Below, piece by piece: positions 17,869 to 26,523 of a stretch of 64,000 nt of DNA (positions within the stretch are counted from its first letter, which is position 1; each line of letters begins with the position of its first letter). The translations under genes were made by a program, and so were the position numbers. The DNA comes from Terrisporobacter petrolearius (lineage in GTDB: Bacteria; Bacillota; Clostridia; Peptostreptococcales; Peptostreptococcaceae), in assembly GCF_032598785.1 (NCBI RefSeq), contig NZ_CP102984.1. The stretch is one strand, 5' to 3'. A model generated the notes under the pieces. It was not told where the DNA came from and ran no database searches. It worked only from the letters and a program-made list of their open reading frames with translations.

Positions 17869-19221
17869 TTATTCTACTAAAGTATTGAATTTCTTATCTA
17901 ATGACCATAATACTACACCACAGATAAGAACTATTGCTCCAACTATACCATATGCTGGTGCAAATGAGTATTTACCTAAATATTCATATAAGTATCCATA
18001 AGACTTACCTGCTATAAATATTGCAAATGGCCATACTCCTAGCATAAGTCCTAAAACTCTAGGTGGTGAGAACTTAGATATAAATGAGTTTCCTAGTGGT
18101 GAGAATACCATTTCACCAAGAGACATCAATACACCTACTGCCACAATCCACATTAAGTTTGCTTGATTTTCTCCTCTTATTATTTCAGCTCCAGCCATTA
18201 TTACAAATGCTACACCAAGAAGTAACATACCAAGTGCAGTTTTCTTAAACATACTTAAATCACCTTTTGGTGATTTTGCACGTTTAGTCCATACAGCAGC
18301 AAGTATTGGTCCAAAAGTTATACAGCATAAAGCATTTAGTGAGTCAAACCATGCAGATGGTACTGTAAAGTTACCAATCATCCAGTTTGCTTTGTTAGCA
18401 TAATCAAAGTCAGGACCCCAGTGATACATTATTGGCATGTATGTTAAGTACCATACAACCCAGAAGATTACAGAGAATAAAGTTACAAGGAAAATAGCTC
18501 CAATTCTATGTTTTTCTTGCTTAGTTAAAGGTTCGCTATCACTCTTTTGCTTGTCTTTTTCACTTTCAATATTTGTTTCGTTGATTTTAAATGGTTTTTT
18601 ACCTATATCTCCGAAATATGTTCTTCCTCCAAATATTAACCATAGAGTATCAAGGAATAATAATAGAGCACAAACTATAAATGTTGGTCCAAAACCTATT
18701 CCATAAGCTACAAAAGATATAGCTGTAGTACCTATAAATGAACCTATATTTACAAATGAATATTGAATTGTAAATGCTGAATCCAGTTGATCCTTATCTT
18801 CAAATAATCTACCATTTATACCTGATATATTACCTTTAAATAAACCTGTTCCAATAGAAACTAAAATAATCATTAACCATATCATTGCGACTGAGCCTTG
18901 TGTTGCAGATTGCCATCCACATAAATATCCAAGACCCATTAATAGTGTTCCCAAAGGAACACAAATTCTAGGACTTACCCATCTGTCAGCTATCCATCCA
19001 CCAATTATAGGTGTTAAGTATGTAAATGCTACTAAGTTTGCACTCATTTTTGCACCATCTGTGTCAGTTAAGCCTAAACCACCTTCAACCAATGTTTTTG
19101 CAACAAATAATGCAATTAGCCATTTACAAGAATAAAATGCCATACGCTCTAATGTAAATGAAAATGCACATACATAAAAGCCTTTAGGATATTTCTTCTT
19201 TGTTTTTACAGTGTTATCCAT
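17869..19221 (-). CDS. POT-family proton-dependent peptide transporter
   Basis: This 450-aa protein has about 12-14 membrane helices. Its N-terminal TLERMAFYSCKW corresponds to the family's ExxERFxYY proton-coupling motif in a reduced form. YLTPIIGGWIADRW is the conserved loop after helix 2, and GTGLFKGNISG and FSIQY-like blocks follow (FTIQYSFVNIGSF). Such carriers import di- and tripeptides with protons, which suits an amino-acid-fermenting anaerobe. It is a single gene with its own promoter region and a shared terminator. Confidence 0.9.
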   Translation of the reverse strand: MDNTVKTKKKYPKGFYVCAFSFTLERMAFYSCKWLIALFVAKTLVEGGLGLTDTDGAKMSANLVAFTYLTPIIGGWIADRWVSPRICVPLGTLLMGLGYLCGWQSATQGSVAMIWLMIILVSIGTGLFKGNISGINGRLFEDKDQLDSAFTIQYSFVNIGSFIGTTAISFVAYGIGFGPTFIVCALLLFLDTLWLIFGGRTYFGDIGKKPFKINETNIESEKDKQKSDSEPLTKQEKHRIGAIFLVTLFSVIFWVVWYLTYMPIMYHWGPDFDYANKANWMIGNFTVPSAWFDSLNALCCITFGPILAAVWTKRAKSPKGDLSMFKKTALGMLLLGVAFVIMAGAEIIRGENQANLMWIVAVGVLMSLGEMVFSPLGNSFISKFSPPRVLGLMLGVWPFAIFIAGKSYGYLYEYLGKYSFAPAYGIVGAIVLICGVVLWSLDKKFNTLVE

Positions 19222-19386
19222 ATTTCCCCTCCTAATTTTTTGTCTCTGTCAATACATTTATGCCCCTAAAAGGAGGATATCAGAAATTATATATACGGTC
19301 AATCATTTATATATAATTATTTTTGTATACAATATAATCAACACAATATGCTTGAAAAATATAATTTTAAGGGATACAAATTTTTA

Positions 19387-20052
19387 TTATTGATTACTTT
19401 CACATTCTAAAATTTCAAGGATTTTATTTTCTTTTAGAATATTATTATAAAATTCATTGTTTTTTTCTAACACCATCTCACACCATTTATTTGCTTCCTT
19501 TAAATCTTTTTTTACATAAATACCATGACAATGCATGGCTACCAACTCCAGTTGAGCATACACATATCCTTGCCTAGCAGATTCTTTAAATAATTCCAAA
19601 CCTTGCTCATAATCTTGCGCTACATATAATCCATCAAAATACATTTCACCTAATCTGAAATAAGCATCAGCAACTCCTTTTTGTGCCGCCTTATTAAAAT
19701 ATAAATAGGCGGTTTTGTAGTCTATGCCAATACCTTGTCCTTCTCTATACATTAGTCCTGCAAAATACAATCCTTGCTTATTATCCTTCTTTGCACATTC
19801 TTCAAAATAAAAGAAAGACTTTTCGTAGTTTTTTTCCACACCTCTACCTTCATAATACATACATCCAAGCATTATTTGAGCATTAATATTTGAGCCTTGT
19901 GCAGATTTTTCAAACCACATGAATGCTTTTTTGTAATTTTGTTCAAAGACCTCCCCATTGTAATACTTTAGCCCCACACTAAAGCACTCTTGATAATATT
20001 TAACATCATTTTGCAGTCTATTATCAAGTATAGTCTTTTGGTTTAAAACCAT
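19387..20052 (-). CDS. Sel1-repeat protein
   Basis: This 221-aa protein contains about five Sel1-like repeats of 36 residues, each with the pattern AxxxLGxMYYEGRGVxxNYxKAxxYFxxxA (for example about residues 60-90, 96-126 and 132-162). These TPR-like helical pairs form a curved scaffold for protein contacts. There is no signal peptide, so the protein is probably cytoplasmic. No neighbour reveals its partner. Confidence 0.88.
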   Translation of the reverse strand: MVLNQKTILDNRLQNDVKYYQECFSVGLKYYNGEVFEQNYKKAFMWFEKSAQGSNINAQIMLGCMYYEGRGVEKNYEKSFFYFEECAKKDNKQGLYFAGLMYREGQGIGIDYKTAYLYFNKAAQKGVADAYFRLGEMYFDGLYVAQDYEQGLELFKESARQGYVYAQLELVAMHCHGIYVKKDLKEANKWCEMVLEKNNEFYNNILKENKILEILECESNQ

Positions 20053-20286
20053 CTAAATCCCCCCTGATTAAACACATTATATATAATAAAATAAGAACAC
20101 CCCATTAGTTACTTATTCTATACACACATTAATTTTAATAATTAATCATTTTTAGATATTTTAAGTTTATTAATTTGTAACTTACTATAAGTTTACTATG
20201 TTTTTTCACTTTTTCATATTATTATAAAGAATCTTTCCAGCTTTTATCATCATGTACTCTATCTTAATTCAGTAAAAAATATTAAA

Positions 20287-20309
20287 GAGCTGCCTAAATA
20301 AGACAGCTC
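20287..20309 (-). terminator. Terminator of the propeller-like gene
   Basis: GAGCTG (20287-20292) pairs with CAGCTC (20304-20309) and has the T-rich tail TTTAATATTTTTT on the minus strand. The rest of the 281-base gap between 20053 and 20333 shows nothing I can support. Confidence 0.7.
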
Positions 20310-20333
20310 CATAATTAGTAATTAAAAAGGTAA

Positions 20334-21842
20334 TTACCAATTAATTTTATTAACTTTTTTTCTAACAGTATATCTGCCAGTCATTGGTTGGAAAAACTCT
20401 TGAATTTGTGGCATATATGGCTGTAATTTGGCAAGCTCTTTTTCTAGTTCTTTTTTAATTGCATCTAAATCCCACTTTTTATAATTATCACAATAACAAT
20501 GTCCACATTGAGAAGCTTTCCAAACTTCTAGCCCTTGATATGGATTTGCTGTGCCTATATATAAATCATTATCACTGTCTACAAATAATATTCTTCCACC
20601 ATAGTTATATCTGTTATCTAATCCATTTAAAAATACTGGATCAAAATCTAGTCCATTTTTAGATACATATAAATTAAATCCAAATGGATATTTAAATCTA
20701 TTTAGTAGTTCTACAACAAGTTCATATATTCCTATTAAAATATCTACTATCCATCCTGGCAAAGGTATATTTTGTCTATTAGCTAATAATAACTCTAATA
20801 TAAGTTGCATATTTGTAGAATCATCAAAAGTACTTACAAATAATTTATTCTCATATTCTTGTATTTGCCAAGCATATACGTTAAATGGATTAAAAAATCC
20901 TGACCAAATTCCAGATACACTATCTGGTCCTACTACTACTTCGTAATTGTCATATTTATCTATTCTTACTATATCGCAGCCTCTTGGTATAGCCCATGCT
21001 AGTGGCAATTCTTTAGTACCACTTACATATAGATGATTTTTGAAAACTCCCATACTCAATGAATATACGTTATCTTCATCACCAAAACCATTGTCTACTA
21101 CAAGTGTCCAATCATTAACTTCAGGCTCTTCTTTATTAGTTCTCCATACTTGAACTCCAGCATCTGTACTTGTTGCCACATATATACGTCTGTTGAAAAC
21201 AGCCATATTGGAGATTGCCCCTTGAGGGTTTTTATCTGGATCTGTTCCTTGTGGAGTTTCTAACTTCCATGGGAAGAACTCAGGATCTTTACTACTATAC
21301 AGTAAAGTTTCTGATCCCATACCTGTTTCATCTATTGCTGCCAAATATAACTTACCTTTATGAACTACCATAGCTCTTGAGGAAGTTCCAGTTATAGTAC
21401 TATTTGGTAAAACATCAGAAAGCACCGGCTCCCATATTACACCATTAACTGATTTGTAAACTTGCATATATCCTTCAGTAGCTGCTGATGCTGCATAAAG
21501 AGCTGGATTTCCATCAAAAGGTCTAAAATTAACCATATATCTAAATCCGTATTCTCTTTCCTCTTCAACTGTAAAAACTTTTTCCCAAGAATCTGGACAG
21601 TCTTTTTTATATCTCCAGATTTCAGCTCTATTATCTTGATCTGGCGCATATATGGATGTTGGTATATTTAAACTACCTCCAAAATAAGTCTGAAGTATTA
21701 CTAATAGTATATTTCTACCTGTTCCCACATATATATAGTCATCTAGTTCACTCATAGACCAACAATAATTATTTTGTCTAGCATTTTCTAGATCATTATA
21801 ATCCAATCCATTAACTGGTGTTAAATTTTTAAATTTATACAT
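20334..21842 (-). CDS. Predicted beta-propeller-like protein, function unknown
   Basis: This 502-aa protein has recurring strand-rich units of about 55-70 residues ending in patterns such as IYVGTGRNILLV, LYAASAATEGYMQVYKS, IYVATSTDAGVQVWRT, LYVSGTKELPL and LYIGTANPYQGLEVWKAS. This resembles propeller blades and Kelch or sialidase-like repeats (Asp-box-like). It has no signal peptide and is rich in Trp and Tyr. CGHCYCDNYKKW near the C-terminus might bind metal. I do not recognise a named family. The gene is single, with the terminator at 20287-20309. Confidence 0.6.
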   Translation of the reverse strand: MYKFKNLTPVNGLDYNDLENARQNNYCWSMSELDDYIYVGTGRNILLVILQTYFGGSLNIPTSIYAPDQDNRAEIWRYKKDCPDSWEKVFTVEEEREYGFRYMVNFRPFDGNPALYAASAATEGYMQVYKSVNGVIWEPVLSDVLPNSTITGTSSRAMVVHKGKLYLAAIDETGMGSETLLYSSKDPEFFPWKLETPQGTDPDKNPQGAISNMAVFNRRIYVATSTDAGVQVWRTNKEEPEVNDWTLVVDNGFGDEDNVYSLSMGVFKNHLYVSGTKELPLAWAIPRGCDIVRIDKYDNYEVVVGPDSVSGIWSGFFNPFNVYAWQIQEYENKLFVSTFDDSTNMQLILELLLANRQNIPLPGWIVDILIGIYELVVELLNRFKYPFGFNLYVSKNGLDFDPVFLNGLDNRYNYGGRILFVDSDNDLYIGTANPYQGLEVWKASQCGHCYCDNYKKWDLDAIKKELEKELAKLQPYMPQIQEFFQPMTGRYTVRKKVNKINW

Positions 21843-21995
21843 TATTCCACCAACTTTTTATTAATATAAGTAGGTATTTTAAATAAACGCCTACTTATAA
21901 CAATATATGCTATATTTCGTCAATATGTTTATGAATTTTAAAAATTTATGTTATACTTATAAATAAATCAATCTATGCTTTTAAGGAGAGTAGCT

Positions 21996-22499
21996 ATGAG
22001 AGAAATAAAAATAAATAAAATTTCAATAAATACCTTTTTATTATTTGTTGATATACCACTATTACTATTGTTAAGTAAAAATCTTTATATTGATAAAATT
22101 TTTATATATATTAATATTAGGCTTATTATGATTTGCATTATTCCTTTAATACTAATATTTAAACTACTAAAAACTACTATAGTCATATTAAAAAAATACG
22201 GATTTTTTAGTAAGGTAGTATCCTTAGCAACTTTAAAAAAAAGCATTTCGAATATGACTCATACTTACAAAGACTTTTTAAGTCTTCTTATATTCTATAT
22301 TGAATGTAATATACTTATGATTCTATTTATATACTCTATGGAAAGAGCCAAACTCATATTATTATCATCAAATAATATGGCTATTTTTCTTACAGTAATA
22401 TCATTAAATATTGTGCTAGTATTAATAAATAAATATATAAACAAACGATGTGAAACTATTTTAAATCTTTACGAAGAAAAAAAGAATATGGCTGTTTAG
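21996..22499 (+). CDS. Small integral membrane protein, function unknown
   Basis: The ATG at 21996 follows AAGGAGAG, giving 167 aa; the upstream in-frame ATG at 21975 has no site. Four hydrophobic segments are visible at about residues 12-26, 35-60, 97-115 and 121-143, with short basic loops and an acidic and basic C-terminal tail. I do not recognise a family. It is one of the few plus-strand genes and converges on mgtA, sharing the hairpin at 22508-22537. Confidence 0.65.
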   Translation: MREIKINKISINTFLLFVDIPLLLLLSKNLYIDKIFIYINIRLIMICIIPLILIFKLLKTTIVILKKYGFFSKVVSLATLKKSISNMTHTYKDFLSLLIFYIECNILMILFIYSMERAKLILLSSNNMAIFLTVISLNIVLVLINKYINKRCETILNLYEEKKNMAV

Positions 22500-22507
22500 T
22501 ACTAAAA

Positions 22508-22537
22508 AAAGCTACTAATATTAAATTAGTAGCTTTT
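22508..22537. terminator. Bidirectional terminator
   Basis: GCTACTAAT (22511-22519) pairs with ATTAGTAGC (22525-22533) and is flanked by A-runs and T-runs on both sides. It serves the plus-strand membrane gene and mgtA. Confidence 0.9.
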
Positions 22538-22551
22538 TTCAACTCTATATA

Positions 22552-25332
22552 CTACATTAAGCTACCACAACGCTTAACATATACTTTTTTCAAAATTGTT
22601 ACTAAGCACATATATAAAAATACTGTAGCTCCCAAGTATAAGAAGTATACTCCTGGAAGTGGAACAAAACCAAGTGCCTTTCCAAATGGTGTAAAAGGAA
22701 TAACTGTTAATAATCCTATTCCACCACAAGTAAGAAGAGTTAAAGATGCTGACGCTCTGCTTTGAATAAAAGGAATTTTTTGAGTTCTAATCATATGGAT
22801 TACCAATGTTTGTGTCCACATAGACTCTACAAACCAACCTGCTTGGAACATTGCTACATAAGTTGCCTTCATATCTAATCCAGCAAACACACCACTTTGA
22901 ATAATTGTTCCATCTGCAATTGTATTATATAATGCTCCATTAGAAACAAATTGCGGACATATTATAAAGTACATTATCAAGTATGTTGTCCAGTCAAATA
23001 CAGAACTTGTTGGTCCAATCCAAAGCATAAAACTCCCAATTGATGAAGCATCCCAAGCTTTTGGTTCTTTAATAAATTCTTCATCAACATTATCCCATGG
23101 AATAGCTATACAAGATATATCATAAATTAAGTTTAACATTATAAGATGAACACTCATCATTGGTAAGAATGGAAGTAATGCACTTGCAGCTAATACTGAA
23201 AACATATTTCCAAAGTTTGATGATGCTGTCATTTTAATATATTTAATCATATTAGCATAAGTTTTACGTCCTTCAATAATACCTTCTTCTAATACCATTA
23301 AACTTTTTTCTAATAAAATTACATCTGCTGATTCTTTTGCAATATCAACGGCAGTATCTACAGAAATTCCCACATCTGCTGATTTCATAGCTACAGCATC
23401 ATTAATACCATCTCCCATAAATCCAACTGTATGACCATTTTCTCTTAACACAGTAACAATTGTTGATTTTTGCTCTGGTGAAAGTTTAGCAAATACTGTA
23501 GTTTCTTCAACTGCTTTCTTTAATTCATTTGATGACATTTTTTCTATATCAGATCCTAATAATATATTTTCTACTTTTAAACCAACTTGACGACAAATAC
23601 AACGAGTAACTTTTTCATTGTCTCCAGTTAATATCTTTGTTGTCACTCCGTGTTCTTTCAATACTCTAATAGCATCTTTAGTGCTTTCTTTTGGTGGATC
23701 AAGGAATGCCAAGTATCCTAGCAATACCATTTCACATTCATCTTTTACTCCAAATGATCCAACTGGAGATGGGTTTGTTTTTTGAGCTAAACCAATTACT
23801 CTCATTCCATCTTCATTTAAATCATTTACCCTAGCAAGAATTTCTTTTTTTACTTTTGTTGTAAGGGGCATTATTTCACCATTGTACTCTGCAAAATCAC
23901 ATATGGATAACATTTCTTCTACGGCACCTTTTGTAATCATTTGAGATTTTCCACTTGAATCCTCTATTACTACACTTAAGCGACGACGTGTAAAATCAAA
24001 TGGTATTTCATCCACTTTGTGATAAGCTTCTGATAAATCTGTCAATGTCTTATCCTTAGCTTCTTCCTCTTCTGTTCTAGAAATAATTGCTCTATCCATT
24101 AAATTTTTATATCCTGTTTGGAAAAAACTATTTAAATATGCATGACGCAATATACGAGAATCTTCTTCGCCATGTAAATCCATATAATACTCCAAAACAA
24201 CTTTATCTTGAGTTAGTGTTCCTGTTTTATCAGTACAAAGTATATCCATAGCTCCAAAATTTTGAATAGAATTTAAATTTTTAATAATTGTTTTTTTCTT
24301 AGACATGGCAACTGCACCTTTTGCAAGACAAGTTGTCACTATCATTGGTAGCATCTCTGGAGTTAATCCTACTGCCACAGAAATGGCAAATAAGAAAGCT
24401 TCTAACCAATCACCCTTTGTTATTCCATTTACAAAGAACACAATAGGTACCATTATTAACATAAATCTAATTAATACCCAAGATACTGCATTTACACCTT
24501 TTGTAAAGTTAGTTTCAACGGCTTCTCCTGCTACCGATTTAGCCATTGAGCCAAACATTGTGTTGTCTCCAACTGCTATTACTACTGCTTTAGCAGAGCC
24601 ACTGATAACATTACTACCCATAAATGCAAGGTTGTGATATTCTGTTATAATATCGTAGTCTTTTGTAGCCTTAGTATGAACCTTTTCCACTGGTTCACTT
24701 TCTCCAGTAAGAGCAGATTGGCTTATAAACAAATCTTTTGCTTCAATTATACGAACATCTGCTGGCAACATATCTCCTGCTGACAAATGTATAATATCAC
24801 CTGCTACTACCTCTTCTAGCGGAATTTCTTTTGGTCCCTTATCTTTTCTTTCCACTGAACATGTTGTAGTTATCATAGATAATAATTTTTCTGCTGCATT
24901 GCCTGAACGTGTTTCTTGAATATAGCGAAGTGCTCCTGATGCTATTACCATTGTCATAATAATAATTACTGTTAAAGGATCCACCTCGTCTAAAACTCCT
25001 TGAGTATAAGGTAATATAATATCTGTTATTGTTGATACAATAGCAAGACAAAGCAGTATAATAGTAAATGGATTAACAAATGACTCTACTAATTTCTTTG
25101 TTAATGACTTTTTTCTTTCACCTGTTATCTCATTTTTGCCATAAGTATTACGACTATTTATTACTTCTTTTTCTTCCATACCGTTGACAGAAGAATTTAA
25201 TTTTTCTAATAAGACTTCAATATCTAAAGATGCTGCTGATTCTAATTTTTCCAAATTATAATTTTTATTAGCAACCTCTTGAGCAACCTTTCTTTTATCA
25301 TTTAACTTTTCATTTCTTTTTATAGTATTCAT
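22552..25332 (-). CDS. mgtA: Mg2+-transporting P-type ATPase
   Basis: This 926-aa protein is a type IIIB P-type ATPase of normal MgtA/MgtB length. Motifs: actuator TGES (SALTGESEPVEK), phosphorylation site DKTGTLT near residue 370, nucleotide site KGAVEEM, and hinge GDGINDAVAMKSADVGIS. About ten membrane helices are predicted, and the C-terminal block FVESMWTQTLVIHMIRT is typical of MgtA. It imports Mg2+ using ATP. Its ATG has GGAGG eight bases upstream, but that site can be buried in the helix at 25341-25396. It is preceded by a 38-codon ORF and, further up, an M-box riboswitch, which supports Mg2+ rather than another cation. Confidence 0.96.
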   Translation of the reverse strand: MNTIKRNEKLNDKRKVAQEVANKNYNLEKLESAASLDIEVLLEKLNSSVNGMEEKEVINSRNTYGKNEITGERKKSLTKKLVESFVNPFTIILLCLAIVSTITDIILPYTQGVLDEVDPLTVIIIMTMVIASGALRYIQETRSGNAAEKLLSMITTTCSVERKDKGPKEIPLEEVVAGDIIHLSAGDMLPADVRIIEAKDLFISQSALTGESEPVEKVHTKATKDYDIITEYHNLAFMGSNVISGSAKAVVIAVGDNTMFGSMAKSVAGEAVETNFTKGVNAVSWVLIRFMLIMVPIVFFVNGITKGDWLEAFLFAISVAVGLTPEMLPMIVTTCLAKGAVAMSKKKTIIKNLNSIQNFGAMDILCTDKTGTLTQDKVVLEYYMDLHGEEDSRILRHAYLNSFFQTGYKNLMDRAIISRTEEEEAKDKTLTDLSEAYHKVDEIPFDFTRRRLSVVIEDSSGKSQMITKGAVEEMLSICDFAEYNGEIMPLTTKVKKEILARVNDLNEDGMRVIGLAQKTNPSPVGSFGVKDECEMVLLGYLAFLDPPKESTKDAIRVLKEHGVTTKILTGDNEKVTRCICRQVGLKVENILLGSDIEKMSSNELKKAVEETTVFAKLSPEQKSTIVTVLRENGHTVGFMGDGINDAVAMKSADVGISVDTAVDIAKESADVILLEKSLMVLEEGIIEGRKTYANMIKYIKMTASSNFGNMFSVLAASALLPFLPMMSVHLIMLNLIYDISCIAIPWDNVDEEFIKEPKAWDASSIGSFMLWIGPTSSVFDWTTYLIMYFIICPQFVSNGALYNTIADGTIIQSGVFAGLDMKATYVAMFQAGWFVESMWTQTLVIHMIRTQKIPFIQSRASASLTLLTCGGIGLLTVIPFTPFGKALGFVPLPGVYFLYLGATVFLYMCLVTILKKVYVKRCGSLM

Positions 25333-25340
25333 TTTTGATA

Positions 25341-25396
25341 CCTCCTTAATTTTGTTTTAGAGCAACCTGATTTTTAGGCACAAAATTAAAGGAAGG
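25341..25396 (-). promoter_or_regulatory. Helix that can bury the mgtA ribosome-binding site
   Basis: CCTCCTTAATTTTG (25341-25354), which contains the mgtA Shine-Dalgarno complement, can pair with CAAAATTAAAGGAAGG (25381-25396). That gives nine continuous pairs, then GGA and GG with two single-base bulges. The loop holds a small CCT/AGG stem. The upstream arm begins 11 bases after the stop of the 38-codon ORF, within reach of a ribosome ending there. Translational control of mgtA is inferred. Confidence 0.6.
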
Positions 25397-25406
25397 AATG
25401 TGTAAA

Positions 25407-25523
25407 TTATTTATTATAAATTTGTGATAAAAAATGAACTCTAGGAACTTCCTCATCATCATTATTAATAATTTTGCTTCCTTGACCTTCTATGCCTTCA
25501 TTACTTTGGGAATCCACTTTCAT
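25407..25523 (-). CDS. 38-aa acidic leader peptide upstream of mgtA (candidate Mg2+ sensor)
   Basis: This small ORF has GAGGTG directly before it. The ATG at 25523 is only two bases past GAGG, whereas the GTG at 25517 has ideal spacing, so 36 or 38 residues are possible. The peptide is hydrophilic and has DDEE at residues 22-25 followed by V-P-R. There is no membrane segment. Acidic or proline-rich nascent chains are known to destabilise translating ribosomes at low Mg2+, and E. coli/Salmonella MgtL uses this to control mgtA. Position, composition and the adjacent helix fit an analogous sensor here. No homologue was checked. Confidence 0.6.
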   Translation of the reverse strand: MKVDSQSNEGIEGQGSKIINNDDEEVPRVHFLSQIYNK

Positions 25524-25604
25524 CACCTCTTATCTTTCTTTTTAATATCTATATAAACTCTAAAAGCATTTAGCTTATTGAAATTTTCACATCTTTGTTA
25601 AAAA

Positions 25605-25922
25605 CTAATTTTCATATTTTTTTGATTTATCAATATACCATAGATTAATAGCACAACCTATTATCCAAATAACAATAAACCATTGAAATAAATTTTCTCT
25701 AAATTGTAATGAACACCCTGCTATGAAAAATATAATTGCTGCTATTAAAATTGCCACGCTTATATTTTGACAAAGTGGAATTATTCTTATTTTTCCTTTT
25801 TCTTCATCACTTAATCCTTCATAAGATTTCATATATTTTAGTGCCTTTCCAGTGTATAGGGCAAATGACACAACCATAAATATAATACTAAACATAAATA
25901 AAACCATAATTTCTTTTAACAT
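25605..25922 (-). CDS. Small membrane protein in the magnesium operon (DUF3784-like)
   Basis: The best start is the ATG at 25922 with AAGGAG eight bases upstream, giving 105 aa. An upstream in-frame ATG at 25976 would add 18 basic residues without a site. There are three membrane segments at about residues 4-24, 52-70 and 78-95. The first loop, YTGKALKYMKSYEGLSDEEK, resembles the DUF3784 pattern. It lies between the M-box/40-codon ORF and the 38-codon ORF/mgtA on the same strand, with no terminator between, so it is probably in the Mg2+ regulon. Its role is unknown; an MgtA partner is one possibility. Confidence 0.65.
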   Translation of the reverse strand: MLKEIMVLFMFSIIFMVVSFALYTGKALKYMKSYEGLSDEEKGKIRIIPLCQNISVAILIAAIIFFIAGCSLQFRENLFQWFIVIWIIGCAINLWYIDKSKKYEN

Positions 25923-26031
25923 TTTCTCATTCTCCTTTCTTATACATCTTCTCATTTTTCTTAAAAAAGGCCACAAAAATACACCCCTTGTTCTCCAAAG
26001 TTTTTTTGCATAAATAAATAGTTAAATTTAC

Positions 26032-26081
26032 TATTTTATTATTCCTTACCATTGGATATTTTATTATTCCTTACCATTGGA
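26032..26081. repeat. Perfect 25-bp tandem duplication
   Basis: A 25-base unit containing ATTCCTTACCATTGGA occurs twice back to back (26032-26056 and 26057-26081) with no mismatch. It lies between the 40-codon ORF and the membrane protein gene, inside the presumed magnesium operon leader. No function is visible; it may be a recent slippage event. Confidence 0.9.
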
Positions 26082-26133
26082 AATTATTAAGAGGTGTTTA
26101 CTATTAATTGTTATATATAAAAATATTTTTATT

Positions 26134-26256
26134 TTAATAAATATATATCATGGGAGAAAAATGATACCAAATAGACACTCTAATCCCATATTCCAATTTT
26201 TGTTTTACGCCAACTATTTTCCAACAGTAATTACTACTATGACTACCTGATTCCAC
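26134..26256 (-). CDS. 40-codon ORF downstream of the M-box terminator
   Basis: A GTG at 26256 is preceded by AAGGAAGGTGA at proper spacing and opens a 40-codon frame ending in the aromatic-rich SPMIYIY. The frame can be extended upstream to an ATG at 26289, but that has no ribosome-binding site and starts inside the terminator's T-run. The product has no clear membrane helix and one Cys. It is the first ORF reached when the riboswitch lets transcription through. It may be a true small protein or a second leader peptide. Confidence 0.45.
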   Translation of the reverse strand: MESGSHSSNYCWKIVGVKQKLEYGIRVSIWYHFSPMIYIY

Positions 26257-26293
26257 AATCTCACCTTCCTTCTTATTATTTTTAGAATTCATT

Positions 26294-26330
26294 AAAAAAA
26301 TCCCAGTTAAGCCATAGCTAAACAAGGATT
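26294..26330 (-). terminator. Intrinsic terminator of the M-box riboswitch
   Basis: On the minus strand AATCC and GTTTAGC pair with GCTTAAC and GGATT around a 4-base loop, with one mismatch and a short internal loop, and then T7 follows. It lies 30 bases past the aptamer, where the expression platform of an M-box is expected. Confidence 0.8.
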
Positions 26331-26356
26331 TGTATACAATAAATAATATATTAATA

Positions 26357-26506
26357 ATTCTCGTTCAAGCTTTAGCTTCTTAGGGCAATGTAATTGAATT
26401 AGAATACACCTTCTTTTTCCGATGCATCCTGCTAACCATCTAATAGTGTTTCCACTATTTCGCGGCACCAACCCGTATCCCTAAGGTAACCTCACCTACC
26501 GATTTT
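26357..26506 (-). ncRNA. M-box (ykoK-type) Mg2+ riboswitch, variant
   Basis: Read on the minus strand, the segment follows the M-box block order. It has GGTAGGTGAGGTTACC (consensus GTTAGGTGAGGCTCC), then GGTGCCGCGAAATAGTGG, AAACACTATTAGATGG, TTAGCAGGA, and a 9-bp variable stem (GGATGCATC with GGTGTATTC, counting wobble pairs). The closing block is AAGCTAAAGCTTGAACGA (B. subtilis has GCTAAAGCTCTACGA). A consensus promoter sits just upstream and an intrinsic terminator just downstream. M-boxes end transcription at high Mg2+. The target is the operon leading to mgtA. Several core bases differ from the consensus. Confidence 0.85.
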
Positions 26507-26523
26507 TTTTAACTTGTAATACC

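Noticed and set aside
26032..26081. Two direct repeats as a possible CRISPR array
   Set aside because: The two 25-base units abut with no spacer, are not palindromic, and no cas genes lie near.
26134..26325. The longer 63-codon reading of the ORF behind the M-box
   Set aside because: Its first codons lie within the riboswitch terminator stem and no ribosome-binding site precedes the upstream ATG codons; the 40-codon GTG version is better placed.
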